Shown here piece after piece: positions 18,437-26,802 of a stretch of DNA of 64,000 nt; position 1 is the stretch's first letter; each line of letters begins with the position of its first letter. Both the position numbers and the translations under genes were made by a program. Source of the DNA: Halalkalicoccus paucihalophilus (lineage in GTDB: Archaea; Halobacteriota; Halobacteria; Halobacteriales; Halalkalicoccaceae); NCBI RefSeq assembly GCF_001593955.1, contig NZ_LTAZ01000015.1:21474-85473 (forward strand), in the 5' to 3' direction. Under the pieces are notes generated by a model. That model was not told the origin of the DNA. It was given only the letters and a program-made list of their open reading frames with translations, and searched no databases.

Positions 18437-18927
18437 GGTAGCGACGACGCGTCAACGTCGTCCCTGCTTCCCAAGGGACGGTAGGAACGGGTGTCCAGTC
18501 GTCGAAGTGATCGAGTTCTGTGCCGAGTCGCTCGGGGACTCGGCTATGAATCCCCGAGTTTAGTCAAATCGTTTCTGAACGATGCGTTAGATCCGAACAC
18601 TCACCGAGCCCTGCTCTTAGAGAGTTCAGCACGAGCCGTTCGGTCCTGAACTCGCGTAATCCGCCCTAGTCGGGTCGGAGTCGAACGGTCGTCAGCGACA
18701 GCTTTCAGATTCAGTGGACGGTTCGAAGCGATCACGGCGGTGAGCGCTCCTGAAGCCACTTCACTTCGAAGTGATTGGCTGTGACCGACTGTGCTAACCC
18801 AACCAACGAACAGAATTCTGGCTCAGTTGTCCTGAATACAGCGAGATTAGCCTAGAACGGATGGGGTGGACATATGTTTAATTCACGCTGCGTCACGGTA
18901 GTCATTTCTGACGACCAATCGCTCTCT

Positions 18928-20223
18928 CTACGCAAGGGACTCGATCTCTTCTTCGATGGGAATACGCTCGAAATAGAACAGCTCCATGAGGATCACGAGA
19001 ACGGTGAGGAAGACAACGACGACGAACGTCCCCGGCTCGATCACCGCGAGGTACCAGACGAGTGCCAGAACCGTTGCGATCGCACCGCCGGTTCCGACTA
19101 TTGGGACTACAGTAGATGTGGCGGCGTCAGAGTGTTTCCGATACGCGAGGGCGCTCACCAAACCGAAGATTACAATGAACGCGAGTGAGGCAAAGGAACT
19201 GATCGCGTTGAGACTCCCGAGCGTTGCGAGAGATGCGGTGAGGACGCCGAGGATCACGAGCTCTCGAACCGGGTCGCCTCCGTGACTTTCGAGGCGGCGC
19301 GGAAGCAATTGCTCGGTCGCCAACTGATTCATGAGCCGGGACGTACTAAACAGGGTCGCATTGAGCGCGCTTGCTGTCGAAAAGAGTGCGGCGATGGAGA
19401 TTAGACTGAAACCGAGTTGACCGAGGAACGGTGCGGCGGCTATCGCCAGCGCGGTCTCCGAGTTGGCCTGTATTACTGTGGCACTGACGAGACTCGTCGT
19501 GACGATGGCGACAAGGACGTAGAGAACGGTTACCCCCGCGATCGAAACGAAAACGGCCTTGCTGACCGTCTGGCGTGGATCGCGAATGCTTTCCTGATCG
19601 AACAGCAGAAGTTCCCATCCTTCGAACGCGACGAACGAGAGTGCCGCGGCGATGAGCGGTCCCGTGCCGAGCGACGCGAGCCCGGATTGAAGCTCACCAT
19701 GGGTGAATTCGTAGTATATTCCCCCAAAGCAGAAGAGGAGAAGGATGAGAACCTTAAGTCCGACGAGCGCATCCTCGGTTCGGCCGGACGCGTGCGCCCC
19801 GGTGGCGTTGATCCCAACGAAGACCAATACGACAATGGCAGATATGAGGGGTTGCGCGGAGAGGCCGGTTACTGTATTGATACCGAAGAGAGCGACGAAG
19901 TAGCTTCCGAAGGCGTACGCATACAGCCCCATCGTTCCGATATATCCGATTACGAACGTCCATCTCATCATCCCCGCCAGATCCGTTCTTCCGGTAAATG
20001 CCTCGATCATTGTGATCGGGCTACCCGGCTCGGATAGGAGGTCATTCAGCCTAACGAATGAGTACCCTGCAGACGCGGCGATCAATCCCGAGGCGATGAA
20101 CGCAAGCCATGCCGACGGCCCTGCTTCCACAGCAACGACACCCGACACGGCGAAAATACCGCCACCGACCATCCCGCCCACCGCCATCGCGATAGCTTCT
20201 GACAGCCCAATCTTTTCGGCCAT
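18928..20223 (-). CDS. APC-family amino acid permease
   Basis: 431 residues with about 12 transmembrane helices. IGLSEAIAMAVGGMVGGGIF at the N-terminus is the helix 1 signature of the amino acid-polyamine-organocation family, including the GxGIF-like break that binds the amino acid backbone. FVAFEGWELLLFDQESIRDP is the helix 6 region. The C-terminus ends in an acidic tail. It imports or exchanges amino acids, driven by an ion gradient; the exact substrate is unknown. A 47-residue one-helix protein is encoded directly upstream on the same strand. Confidence 0.85.
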   Translation of the reverse strand: MAEKIGLSEAIAMAVGGMVGGGIFAVSGVVAVEAGPSAWLAFIASGLIAASAGYSFVRLNDLLSEPGSPITMIEAFTGRTDLAGMMRWTFVIGYIGTMGLYAYAFGSYFVALFGINTVTGLSAQPLISAIVVLVFVGINATGAHASGRTEDALVGLKVLILLLFCFGGIYYEFTHGELQSGLASLGTGPLIAAALSFVAFEGWELLLFDQESIRDPRQTVSKAVFVSIAGVTVLYVLVAIVTTSLVSATVIQANSETALAIAAAPFLGQLGFSLISIAALFSTASALNATLFSTSRLMNQLATEQLLPRRLESHGGDPVRELVILGVLTASLATLGSLNAISSFASLAFIVIFGLVSALAYRKHSDAATSTVVPIVGTGGAIATVLALVWYLAVIEPGTFVVVVFLTVLVILMELFYFERIPIEEEIESLA

Positions 20224-20339
20224 ATCATCAAAACACTACGAAGCGGGAAAACGGTAGTCGAAATAATCGACAGTGTGAATTCCCAGACAAGAACGGCTCT
20301 TTGCACGGGTTTCGACGGTACGTACACGCGACTCCGTCG

Positions 20340-20483
20340 CTATCTATTTGCCCGTACCGACCCCTCGCTGTCGGCAGCCGTTGCGATCTTCTTGATAGTA
20401 TACCGGCCATGTACGACTGCTACGAGCAGTGCAAGCCACGCAATGAGAGTAAGACTAGTTCCAAGGAATACACTTGAAATCAT
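20340..20483 (-). CDS. 47-residue single-helix membrane protein
   Basis: Reads MISSVFLGTSLTLIAWLALL then VAVVHGRYTIKKIATAADSE. One hydrophobic helix is followed by a positively charged stretch. The gene lies 116 bases before the APC permease on the same strand and may be co-transcribed, so it could be an accessory subunit of the transporter. No homologue is recognised. Confidence 0.4.
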   Translation of the reverse strand: MISSVFLGTSLTLIAWLALLVAVVHGRYTIKKIATAADSEGSVRANR

Positions 20484-20618
20484 GTCTATCGTTGATGTGG
20501 GCCATGATCAAAGCCGCTCGCATTGGATGAGAATCTCCCGTTACTAGATGGAGAACAATGTTGTAGCGGTGTAGTGTGGTCCAGTATCGGGCAATGACTG
20601 TAAAGGTTGACGGGGATA

Positions 20619-20940
20619 ATGGTAACACCTGACGGAGCGGACGCCGAGTTTGCCCGGGAGTTGTCGTTGCTCGATATCATTATCCTTGGTGTTGGGGCGA
20701 TGATTGGGGGCAGTATCTTCGTCTTGACAGGGCTTGCAGCCGGCGAAGCTGGTCCGGCGATCGTCTTAGCGTTCGCGCTGAATGGAGTTATTACCATCTT
20801 CACCGCAATGGTCTATGCAGAACTGGGGAGCGCGATTCCGGAACCTGGTGGCGGCTATCTCTGGGTTCGCGAAGCGCTCGGTCGACAGCAGGCGTTCTTG
20901 TCAGGATGGATTAGCTGGTTTGAATCCGCTTTAGTTCTCG
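20619..20940 (+). pseudogene. 5' part of a second APC permease, cut off
   Basis: From ATG 20619 the frame reads ELSLLDIIILGVGAMIGGSI and FVLTGLAAGEAGPAIVLAF, then PEPGGGYLWVREALG and FLSGWISWFESALVLG. This is helix 1 to helix 3 of an APC amino acid transporter. Near 20940 the similarity stops abruptly where the end of a minus-strand SWIM-domain gene begins. About three quarters of the transporter is missing, so this is a deletion or insertion junction. Confidence 0.75.
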
Positions 20941-21165
20941 GTACTTGCAGGCCCCATCGTGATATGTATCAGAGGGGCACTCACAGGCGACCGGAATCCC
21001 GTCCTCGACGTTCACATGATAACTATGCTCGTCGGCGTTCTCGTAGCTCTCATTGCGAACGGCCACGAGACCGGGCGCCTCCAGTGCAAAATCAAAGGCT
21101 TCGTATTGGGCGCGTTTGCTGGTCGATGCGTCGAACTCAAGTGCGTCGATTGTGTTCGTGCACAT
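20911..21165 (-). pseudogene. SWIM zinc-finger protein, C-terminus replaced
   Basis: Starting at ATG 21165 (MCTNTIDALEF) about 75 residues lead to CECPSDTYHDGACK, the first three ligands of a CxCx(n)CxH SWIM zinc finger. The expected final His and the following helix are replaced by YRELKRIQTS, which is antisense to the truncated permease. The SWIM finger is thus incomplete. Such small haloarchaeal SWIM proteins may bind nucleic acid or protein. A C-terminal piece of a related gene is found at 59811-59933. Confidence 0.6.
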
Positions 21166-21264
21166 GGTCTGTCTCCATGAAACAGACCAGCTCGCCTGCG
21201 CCAACAGGCGGGCATCCTTCCAATTCGAAATGCCCCGAGGAGCGAGTCTGTCTCTACTTCATGC

Positions 21265-21340
21265 TCCGTAGCATAAGGTAATAAGTGTTACCCTTTATCC
21301 ACGCAGCATAAGGTATATATTCTCCGTAGCATAAGGGAGC
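21265..21340 (+). promoter_or_regulatory. Three GCATAAGG operator-like repeats around the promoter
   Basis: GCATAAGG occurs at 21271-21278, 21306-21313 and 21329-21336. In copies 1 and 3 it is preceded by TCCGTA. The second copy abuts TATATAT (about 21314-21319), a box A at leaderless distance from ATG 21343, and the third lies between box A and the start. A regulator bound here would block transcription, as expected for an autoregulated toxin-antitoxin promoter. Confidence 0.6.
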
Positions 21341-21342
21341 GT

Positions 21343-21594
21343 ATGGAAGAAAGCGACCGTCCACGAAACGAACGCGGACAATACAAGCGACAGGTTTCCG
21401 ACGAGGAAATCCTCGATGCTGTCCGAACGAACGAACCTGCTGGGACAACCGAAATCGGAGAGGCAGTTGGCCTTGCCCGTCAGAACGTCGACTATCATCT
21501 TCGCCGACTTGCCGACGAAGGACGTGTCTCGAAAAAGAAGGTCGGGCCAGCGTTAGTGTGGATGCTCGCGCCCGACGCTGAGGTGAACGCATGA
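21343..21594 (+). CDS. Winged-helix regulator heading the HicBA operon
   Basis: 83 residues. DEEILDAVRTNEPAGTTEIG, then VGLARQNVDYHLRRLADEGR and a wing, form a winged-helix DNA-binding domain of the MarR/ArsR-like type seen in many haloarchaeal regulators. The stop overlaps the next ATG (ATGA at 21591-21594). Three GCATAAGG repeats flank its promoter, so it is the likely autorepressor. The extra DNA-binding gene is notable because HicB antitoxins usually carry their own DNA-binding domain, and the HicB here has none visible. Confidence 0.75.
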   Translation: MEESDRPRNERGQYKRQVSDEEILDAVRTNEPAGTTEIGEAVGLARQNVDYHLRRLADEGRVSKKKVGPALVWMLAPDAEVNA

Positions 21595-21845
21595 GCACCA
21601 CACAGCGAAAGATCACACTCACGCAGGACGATGACGGCTGGTGGACCGCTCGAGAAGAGACGATCGGGCTCACCACACAGGGCGAAACCCGTGACGACGC
21701 GCTCAGTAATCTCGACGACGTGATCGATGCCGTCGAGAACAACCTCGGGCAGTCGCCGACCGACAAGGAGCTTCGCGCAGCCGGGATCGACCCTGACGAG
21801 AACCGCCGTGCGGGGAGTGGCGACCTTCCCGACGTACTGAAGTGA
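21591..21845 (+). CDS. hicB: HicB-family antitoxin
   Basis: 84 residues. The segment ITLTQDDDGWWTAREETIGL followed by TTQGETRDDALSNLDDVIDA is the partial RNase H-like HicB fold. The C-terminal part is short and acidic with no helix-turn-helix or ribbon-helix-helix. It should bind and neutralise HicA. It overlaps the upstream regulator by four bases and is seven bases before the toxin gene, forming a tight operon. Confidence 0.8.
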   Translation: MSTTQRKITLTQDDDGWWTAREETIGLTTQGETRDDALSNLDDVIDAVENNLGQSPTDKELRAAGIDPDENRRAGSGDLPDVLK

Positions 21846-21852
21846 GATCTCC

Positions 21853-22107
21853 GTGGTTACGCGCGATTTCAGCGGCCACGATGTTGTGAAGGTGCTTTGT
21901 AACGCCGGAAATTTCCAGTGGGTTCGTACAACTGGCGACCATGCCATTCTGAAGTGGCACCACCCCGATGGCCCGGAGGTTGAGAGTCGGACGGTCAGCG
22001 TCCCGCTTCACGATCGCGTCCGGACCGGAACCCTTCGCGGGATCGCTGACGATGCAGGGGCACAGGAGTTCGACGAATTTTGTCGCTGGATCGATCAAAA
22101 TCGCTAA
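21853..22107 (+). CDS. hicA: HicA-family mRNA interferase toxin
   Basis: 84 residues from a GTG start. GHDVVKVLCNAGNFQWVRTT is the first helix and strand of the double-stranded RNA-binding fold. GDHAILKWHHP carries the catalytic histidine, and VSVPLHDRVRTGTLRGIADD is the second half of the family signature. HicA cleaves mRNA and halts translation unless bound by HicB. Length is normal for the family and no damage is seen. Confidence 0.8.
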   Translation: MVTRDFSGHDVVKVLCNAGNFQWVRTTGDHAILKWHHPDGPEVESRTVSVPLHDRVRTGTLRGIADDAGAQEFDEFCRWIDQNR

Positions 22108-22115
22108 CAATCGCA

Positions 22116-22202
22116 TGGCAACAGTAGATGAAGTCGCTCGTGGTTCACTACCGTTGATGAACGAACTCACCGAATTCAAGAACTCTATGACAGCACCCTG
22201 AC
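22116..22202 (+). CDS. 28-codon ORF after HicA
   Basis: MATVDEVARGSLPLMNELTE, then FKNSMTAP and stop. It starts nine bases after hicA. It may be the start of a lost gene or a short peptide of the operon; no family is recognised. Confidence 0.2.
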
Positions 22203-22564
22203 ACTCACAAGCAGCATATCTGCCGCTAGATAGATGTGCTGCGTGCGGTCAGCATCGGTATCTAGACCGTAACCGTTCTAATTCAGGTCTTGATGCCGTC
22301 GTGATTAAACTTCTATCTCGTTACTGTTGATCTCTTTCTCTTGCCTTAGGAAACGCAACGCCGTCTATTTCTGCGAGGTCGGGACTATATGCACGATACG
22401 ACGTAGTGTTCTTTCCTCTATAGACTGCGTGCGTTCGGTGTACCTATGTGGAGTACATCTCGAGCGCTCATTGAGTAAGCACAAGCGTAAGTGTGGGCTG
22501 TACAGTGGATCTGTACCGCTGGTTCGGCACGTACGGTCGCCCCGTGACAAGCTATACTCTCGAA

Positions 22565-22725
22565 GGGGTCCCATTGCTCAACACGGTAGGGGTCCACCAG
22601 TGCTCACACAGGCTGGGGCCCTCCTTTCTTCTCATTCGGGGTCCACAGTGTTCGAGCCATTGTTGGGGTCCTCTCGGTTGCAGTGTACCGAGGGACCGCT
22701 GCTCTCATTTTCTTTTGGGAGTCCC
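22565..22725 (+). repeat. Array of GGGGTCC-type motifs, about 25 bases apart
   Basis: Motif starts: 22565 GGGGTCCC, 22589 GGGGTCC, 22615 GGGGCCC, 22638 GGGGTCC, 22665 GGGGTCC, 22691 AGGGACC, 22717 GGGAGTCCC. Spacings are 24, 26, 23, 27, 26 and 26 bases. The DNA between the motifs is not conserved. Further copies (22843, 22869, 22978, 23290, 23715, 23769) are less regular. The pattern resembles iterons or an array of protein-binding sites. Confidence 0.6.
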
Positions 22726-23921
22726 ACGGGCTGTGCTACTGGTAATTTCACTGACGGCACAGTCTCACCTGAACACCCACTCGATTGAGAGCGAGAGAGT
22801 GCTGTCTTCCCCTCGATCCCTCTTCCTCTTCGTGTTTCCCTCGGGAGTCGATCTGTCTTCGTTTCTTCGGGAGTCCCACGCCACGGTCCGCTCACACTGA
22901 CAGACTGCTGGTCTACCATCTCCTGATAGTACTATTTCTCTTTTCGATGTCTCGGTCAGTGGCGCTAGTTCCCCCTTGGGAGTCGGATGGCTGTCCTGTG
23001 GCGGTGTCTTGCTTCTACTGATGATGTTGTCCAGTCTCGTACTGGTACTGCTAAAGAAATGAATCTCTCAATACTGTCCTTCTTATGAGTAGCTTCACTG
23101 ACTGCGGAGTCGCCAACCCGGCTAGCAGTGTGCCTAGTGTCACTGATGCTGCTGTCCGCCGGTAATCGATTGTACCCTATCTCGCTGATGAGGTACCCCT
23201 CTTTGAAGATAGATGGATACCCAGGCCATGCTGAAATCTACTTGGCAATTTTGCCTTGAGGCACCTCCTGTTCTCCTGTCTTCGCTCGTGGGGACCCCTC
23301 ATCTGCTTCGCTCTTCTTGGACCCCCTGTCGGTGCTCGCTCACCTATCAAGCAGTGTAGAACTCGAGGTTCCTCCCCATCGTCTTATAGAGAGTCTTCTG
23401 TACCAGTGGGACTATCGACTATCCGGAGTACTGGACTCGGCTTGCTCCTGTTCTGTTTGACACAGCACTTCCGATGAACAACTCCCTATTCCGATAACTT
23501 CTGAGACACGCCGCTATCGAGATGAAGATGCCATGGTCTTGCATTGATAGACTCCCCATTGCTGCTGTATCGTCTCTTGCTTCATCGGTGCTGGATTGAC
23601 CCTGTCTCATCGCCTTTTCAGAGCCACTTATTTTTCTCGGATCGAGTAGGTATTTTCCTTTATTGTCTAGTTCAGTGTTGTGAGGGATGTTCCTGTGGTG
23701 GTGCTCTCGCTCTTGGGACTCCCCCTTGTTTGAGCTTGGTTTGACTCCCAGTTTTGCTGTCTCGAGGTGGACTCCCTGTGGTCTCTATTTGGTGGTTTCT
23801 CTATTTTTTCTGAGGGTTTGTTAGCTTGCTTGTGCACCAGTTCCTGGGGGTATCAGACTCATTTCGGAACTGGGTACCTCTCTCTACTATACACTAACGC
23901 GCCGATTTTCTGCGGTACATC

Positions 23922-23978
23922 GCTGTAGAATATACCGTTAAATTCCATTGTAGATAGTTTACTGTAGAATATTAACGG
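23922..23978 (+). promoter_or_regulatory. Direct and inverted repeats before the wHTH gene
   Basis: CTGTAGAATAT occurs at 23922-23932 and again at 23962-23972, 40 bases apart. CCGTTAA (23935-23941) and TTAACGG (23972-23978) form an inverted pair. They lie about 50-100 bases before the gene at 24026 and look like an operator. Confidence 0.45.
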
Positions 23979-24025
23979 ACTTCTTTACGGTAATCTTTTT
24001 CTGATAGTCTTTTCTTGATGTGACT

Positions 24026-24520
24026 ATGACGTTGGATGAACTTAATTTCGATTGGCGATCAATCGAAATCCTGCAGGCACTCACACAAGCCGATGAGGCA
24101 CTCGAAACATCCGTGATACGAGATGCAACAGCAGTTGAAGACAACCGCAGAATCTTATATCGTGTAACCGAACATTTAGAACCAGCAGGGCTGGTCACAA
24201 CGACGCAGCCTAATCGAGATGGTACAACTATTCCTCCAAAGAAAGTCACACTCACCGAGACGGGACGAGAGGCTACACAGTCGATTCAGAACAACCGCGA
24301 TGGGGACAATACTCTCGAGGATCTACCAGGTCTTGTCGACCAGTTGCAGGCGGAGGTAGACGCGCTCACTGAGAAGGTTACGACAGTTGAAGAGCAACTC
24401 ACGCAGGTTGATAAGCAGTTAGCAGAGCGTCGCGAGACTGATGCTGCGGTCTCAAACGCATTGACTGATCTTGATGAGCGACTCACTGCTCTCGAAAAAA
24501 ACCGGATAGTGAGCGACTAG
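24026..24520 (+). CDS. Winged-helix protein with C-terminal coiled coil
   Basis: 164 residues from ATG 24026 (GTG 24020 is in frame too). Residues about 5-85 form a winged helix (WRSIEILQALTQADEALETS, then a recognition helix and the wing TTIPPKKVTLTETG). Residues about 95-160 form a heptad-patterned coiled coil (LVDQLQAEVDALTEKVTTVE). The layout suits a dimeric DNA-binding protein. It follows a 1.8-kb gene-free region with repeated motifs, so it could be a replication or partition regulator of the replicon; this is inference. Confidence 0.65.
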   Translation: MTLDELNFDWRSIEILQALTQADEALETSVIRDATAVEDNRRILYRVTEHLEPAGLVTTTQPNRDGTTIPPKKVTLTETGREATQSIQNNRDGDNTLEDLPGLVDQLQAEVDALTEKVTTVEEQLTQVDKQLAERRETDAAVSNALTDLDERLTALEKNRIVSD

Positions 24521-25370
24521 TCGCGTCCAGTAAGACGGCTTACTGCATCGGCAATTGAACTGGACTGATCTGCATCGTCCGTTGAGGCTTCGTCATCTTC
24601 GGGTTCGTCACTGTTCTGCTCAGCCGAGTCATCGGGGGACGGTTGGGGCTCTTCGTCAGTCAGTGTCGATTCCTCTGTTCGTGCTTCCGACGTGCTCCAC
24701 GAGCTATCCGACGGCAGCAACGGTCGGACCTCACCACGCTCATAGATCATCGGCTCGTCAAACGCTTCGGTATCCTCGTCGGGGAAGACGACGAACAAGA
24801 AGTCCTCCGGTGTCGGCATCCGATCGAATTCGACTTCAGGGATGAACGCGCTCGAACCACCATCCAGTCGTCTTCTAACTCTTCTCGGAAGCCATAGACC
24901 AGTTTCTCACCGCCCGCTCGAACAGTGTACTCTTGCTCTGAGACATCGTAAATGGAGTAGGCTGGAACAGCCGGTTTTGCAGGAGTAGCTGCTGCGTCAG
25001 GGCTCTCGAAACGAGCATGCTCCGTGCTATCTTCATCGCTCATCACAATCTCATTACCGTCCTCACGCCAGACTAAGTCGGCATCACTCTGAGGACGCAG
25101 CACATAGGTATCCGAGGCGACGGAGAGCGTACTGACCTTATTGTAGAAGGTTCGATTGCCCTTAGTATCGATATCGGCGGCGAATGTGAGCTGGTCGTAC
25201 TTAATCGTCCGATTTGACCCTCGTCCAGAGACATCATAGACGATCTGTTCCCCACGGCGGGCCCAATAGCCAAACTCGTCATGATTGGCTGATCCGTCTT
25301 TGCAGGCGAAGACACACAGCTTGTGCTCATCAATTGCTTTTCGCCACTCGCATAGACGACGCCGATCCAC
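24517..25370 (-). pseudogene. Frameshifted acidic haloarchaeal protein, unknown function
   Basis: The first frame runs from about 25340 (KAIDEHKLCVFACKDGSANH) to about 24850 (REELEDDWMVV). The continuation AFIPEVEFDRMPTPEDFLFV, then DEDTEAFDEP and a long Asp/Glu/Ser tail to 24517, lies in another frame. A single frameshift near 24850 separates them. The N-terminus is fused out of frame to a truncated MscS gene. No domain is recognised. Confidence 0.45.
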
Positions 25371-25735
25371 CGATTCCCGAGACGAATCGCAGTTCGAAGC
25401 CAGAGGAGGACAAGTGCGGTAAGAAGTGATCCAACAAGGATGTTGCTAGACTCAACGATACCAACGACACGCAAACTAAGATAGATACCTAACAAGCCAG
25501 TCGAAACGTAGAGAGGCACATAGATCTCTTCAAAAAAGACATGGTTGAATGAGGTGTCTGTGTTCGGCCGCTTAGCTGAGCGCTGGACGATCCGTTGACC
25601 TCCCCATTCAATAAGCCGAGCTAGTAGAAAAGAGCTGAGAAGAATGAGTGGAACGAGGATCCATGGATTTTCGGTAGTAAATAATTCAGATATTTGAATT
25701 ATCAACGGAGGAACTACAGTCGGCATTATCGCCAT
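25345..25735 (-). pseudogene. N-terminal part of an MscS-type channel
   Basis: About 130 residues: three hydrophobic helices with LIEWGGQRIVQRSAKRPNTD and LLWLRTAIRLGNRWIGVV. This is the transmembrane entry to an MscS mechanosensitive channel; the pore helix and beta domain are gone. The frame continues into unrelated sequence after about 25345. Confidence 0.5.
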
Positions 25736-25864
25736 TGGAAGTTCTTGGTAGTGACAGTATCGACCGGCGTTTATATCCTGTCATTGCGTGTTCTCGTTCT
25801 TCTCAAGAAGCGGATTTTCAGTATGAATGCCTATATCCTCTTCTATTGATACAGTACGTAATGC

Positions 25865-26254
25865 TTGGGACAGCGAGAAGTATTTCGTCGGTCATCATCC
25901 AAGCAAGATGCTGAGGAACTCCTCGAGTTGATGGGCGAACAAGCACGCTTGCTTGGTTCGATCCTTATTGGTGGGTTCTACCAACCCAGTGCTTCGAAAA
26001 CAGCGAAGACGACAACAAGTAAGAGCACGATGATTGAGTGGCAAACTCTTCGTGAGCCCTCGAATCTTATTGGCCAGAGTATTGAACAAGCAGCAGTTCG
26101 AGATCGAACGGGAGTAACTATCTTAGCAGTCCAGCGCGGTGATGATGTGATTTCAAATCCAGATCCTGACTTCACGTTTAATCCAGGAGACATATTCGTG
26201 ACTATTGGCACATTTGAGCAGCAAAATCAGTTAGAAACACTCCTCACCGACTAA
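25865..26254 (+). CDS. TrkA-C (RCK_C) domain protein, probably truncated
   Basis: The last 75 residues (IEWQTLREPSNLIGQSIEQA, then RTGVTILAVQRGDDVISNP and PGDIFVTIGTFEQ) are a complete TrkA-C ligand-binding domain, as found at the end of K+ channels and antiporters. Before it lies a helical region (KQDAEELLELMGEQARLLGS). The only start in frame is a TTG, and the membrane part is missing, so it is likely the 3' remnant of a transporter or channel gene. Confidence 0.5.
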   Translation: MGQREVFRRSSSKQDAEELLELMGEQARLLGSILIGGFYQPSASKTAKTTTSKSTMIEWQTLREPSNLIGQSIEQAAVRDRTGVTILAVQRGDDVISNPDPDFTFNPGDIFVTIGTFEQQNQLETLLTD

Positions 26255-26423
26255 CGAAACAATCCTTACGTAGTGATTAATGCAGCAAATATGTTCATAG
26301 TTCCCCTCTGAATACATTCTTGATCGTGGGCTCACAGGCGGCATCCGTGACTCTGCTCGGCCAGTGCAAGCAAGAAGTACAAATACTAGAGGTACCAAAT
26401 ATATAACAATAGAAGAGTTTTAG

Positions 26424-26572
26424 AAATAACATACGATAGACGGAATCCAGACTGTGAACCATGGCAATACGCCTGTCAACGCTGCGGAACTCCATATAAA
26501 GCAAAGCCGAAACTTTGCTATAACTGCAATGAAGCAACTGTTGTCCCGATTACACACGTGAGCCGCGAGTAA
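26424..26572 (+). pseudogene. Small zinc-ribbon protein remnant
   Basis: The frame ends YACQRCGTPYKAKPKLCYNC, NEATVVPITHVSRE and stop. The spacing CxxC-x(n)-CxxC fits a zinc ribbon of the kind common in short haloarchaeal proteins. There is no ATG, GTG or TTG start in frame after the preceding stop, so it is probably a fragment. Confidence 0.35.
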
Positions 26573-26802
26573 GATTTTTCGAAGCCATCTCGACCTTCAG
26601 GCTGAGATGGGTGTCGATATCGTTCTCCGTAGTGAACAATTCAACTCCTTCAATTAGATTGTTACTCCGTGCAAGATACACGTCCTGTATGTAGCCCTAG
26701 GTATCTCTACCAGTTCATCTGTGGAGGATTTCATTGGAGCCGCAAAGATCCACAGGGCGACCAACAGGTCGCACAGGTCGCCCCGATCGGTCGAAGTCGA
26801 TC

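Larger units (their letters stand above)
22203..24025. other. 1.8-kb gene-free, pyrimidine-rich region
   Basis: No frame here looks like protein. The plus strand is rich in T and C over long stretches, and motifs of the form GGGGTCC, GGGAGTCCC and GGGACTCCC recur from about 22565 to 23776. A regular part lies at 22565-22725. The right end holds repeats in front of the wHTH/coiled-coil gene. Candidate roles are a replication origin, a partition site or a long structured RNA. Confidence 0.5.

Noticed and set aside
19417..20037. 206-codon plus-strand frame opposite the APC permease
   Set aside because: It has Arg/Glu-rich composition typical of antisense reading of membrane helices and no domain pattern.
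22565..23780. CRISPR-like array in the gene-free region
   Set aside because: The recurring unit is only 7-9 bases and imperfect, spacers vary from about 15 to more than 100 bases, and no cas gene is present.
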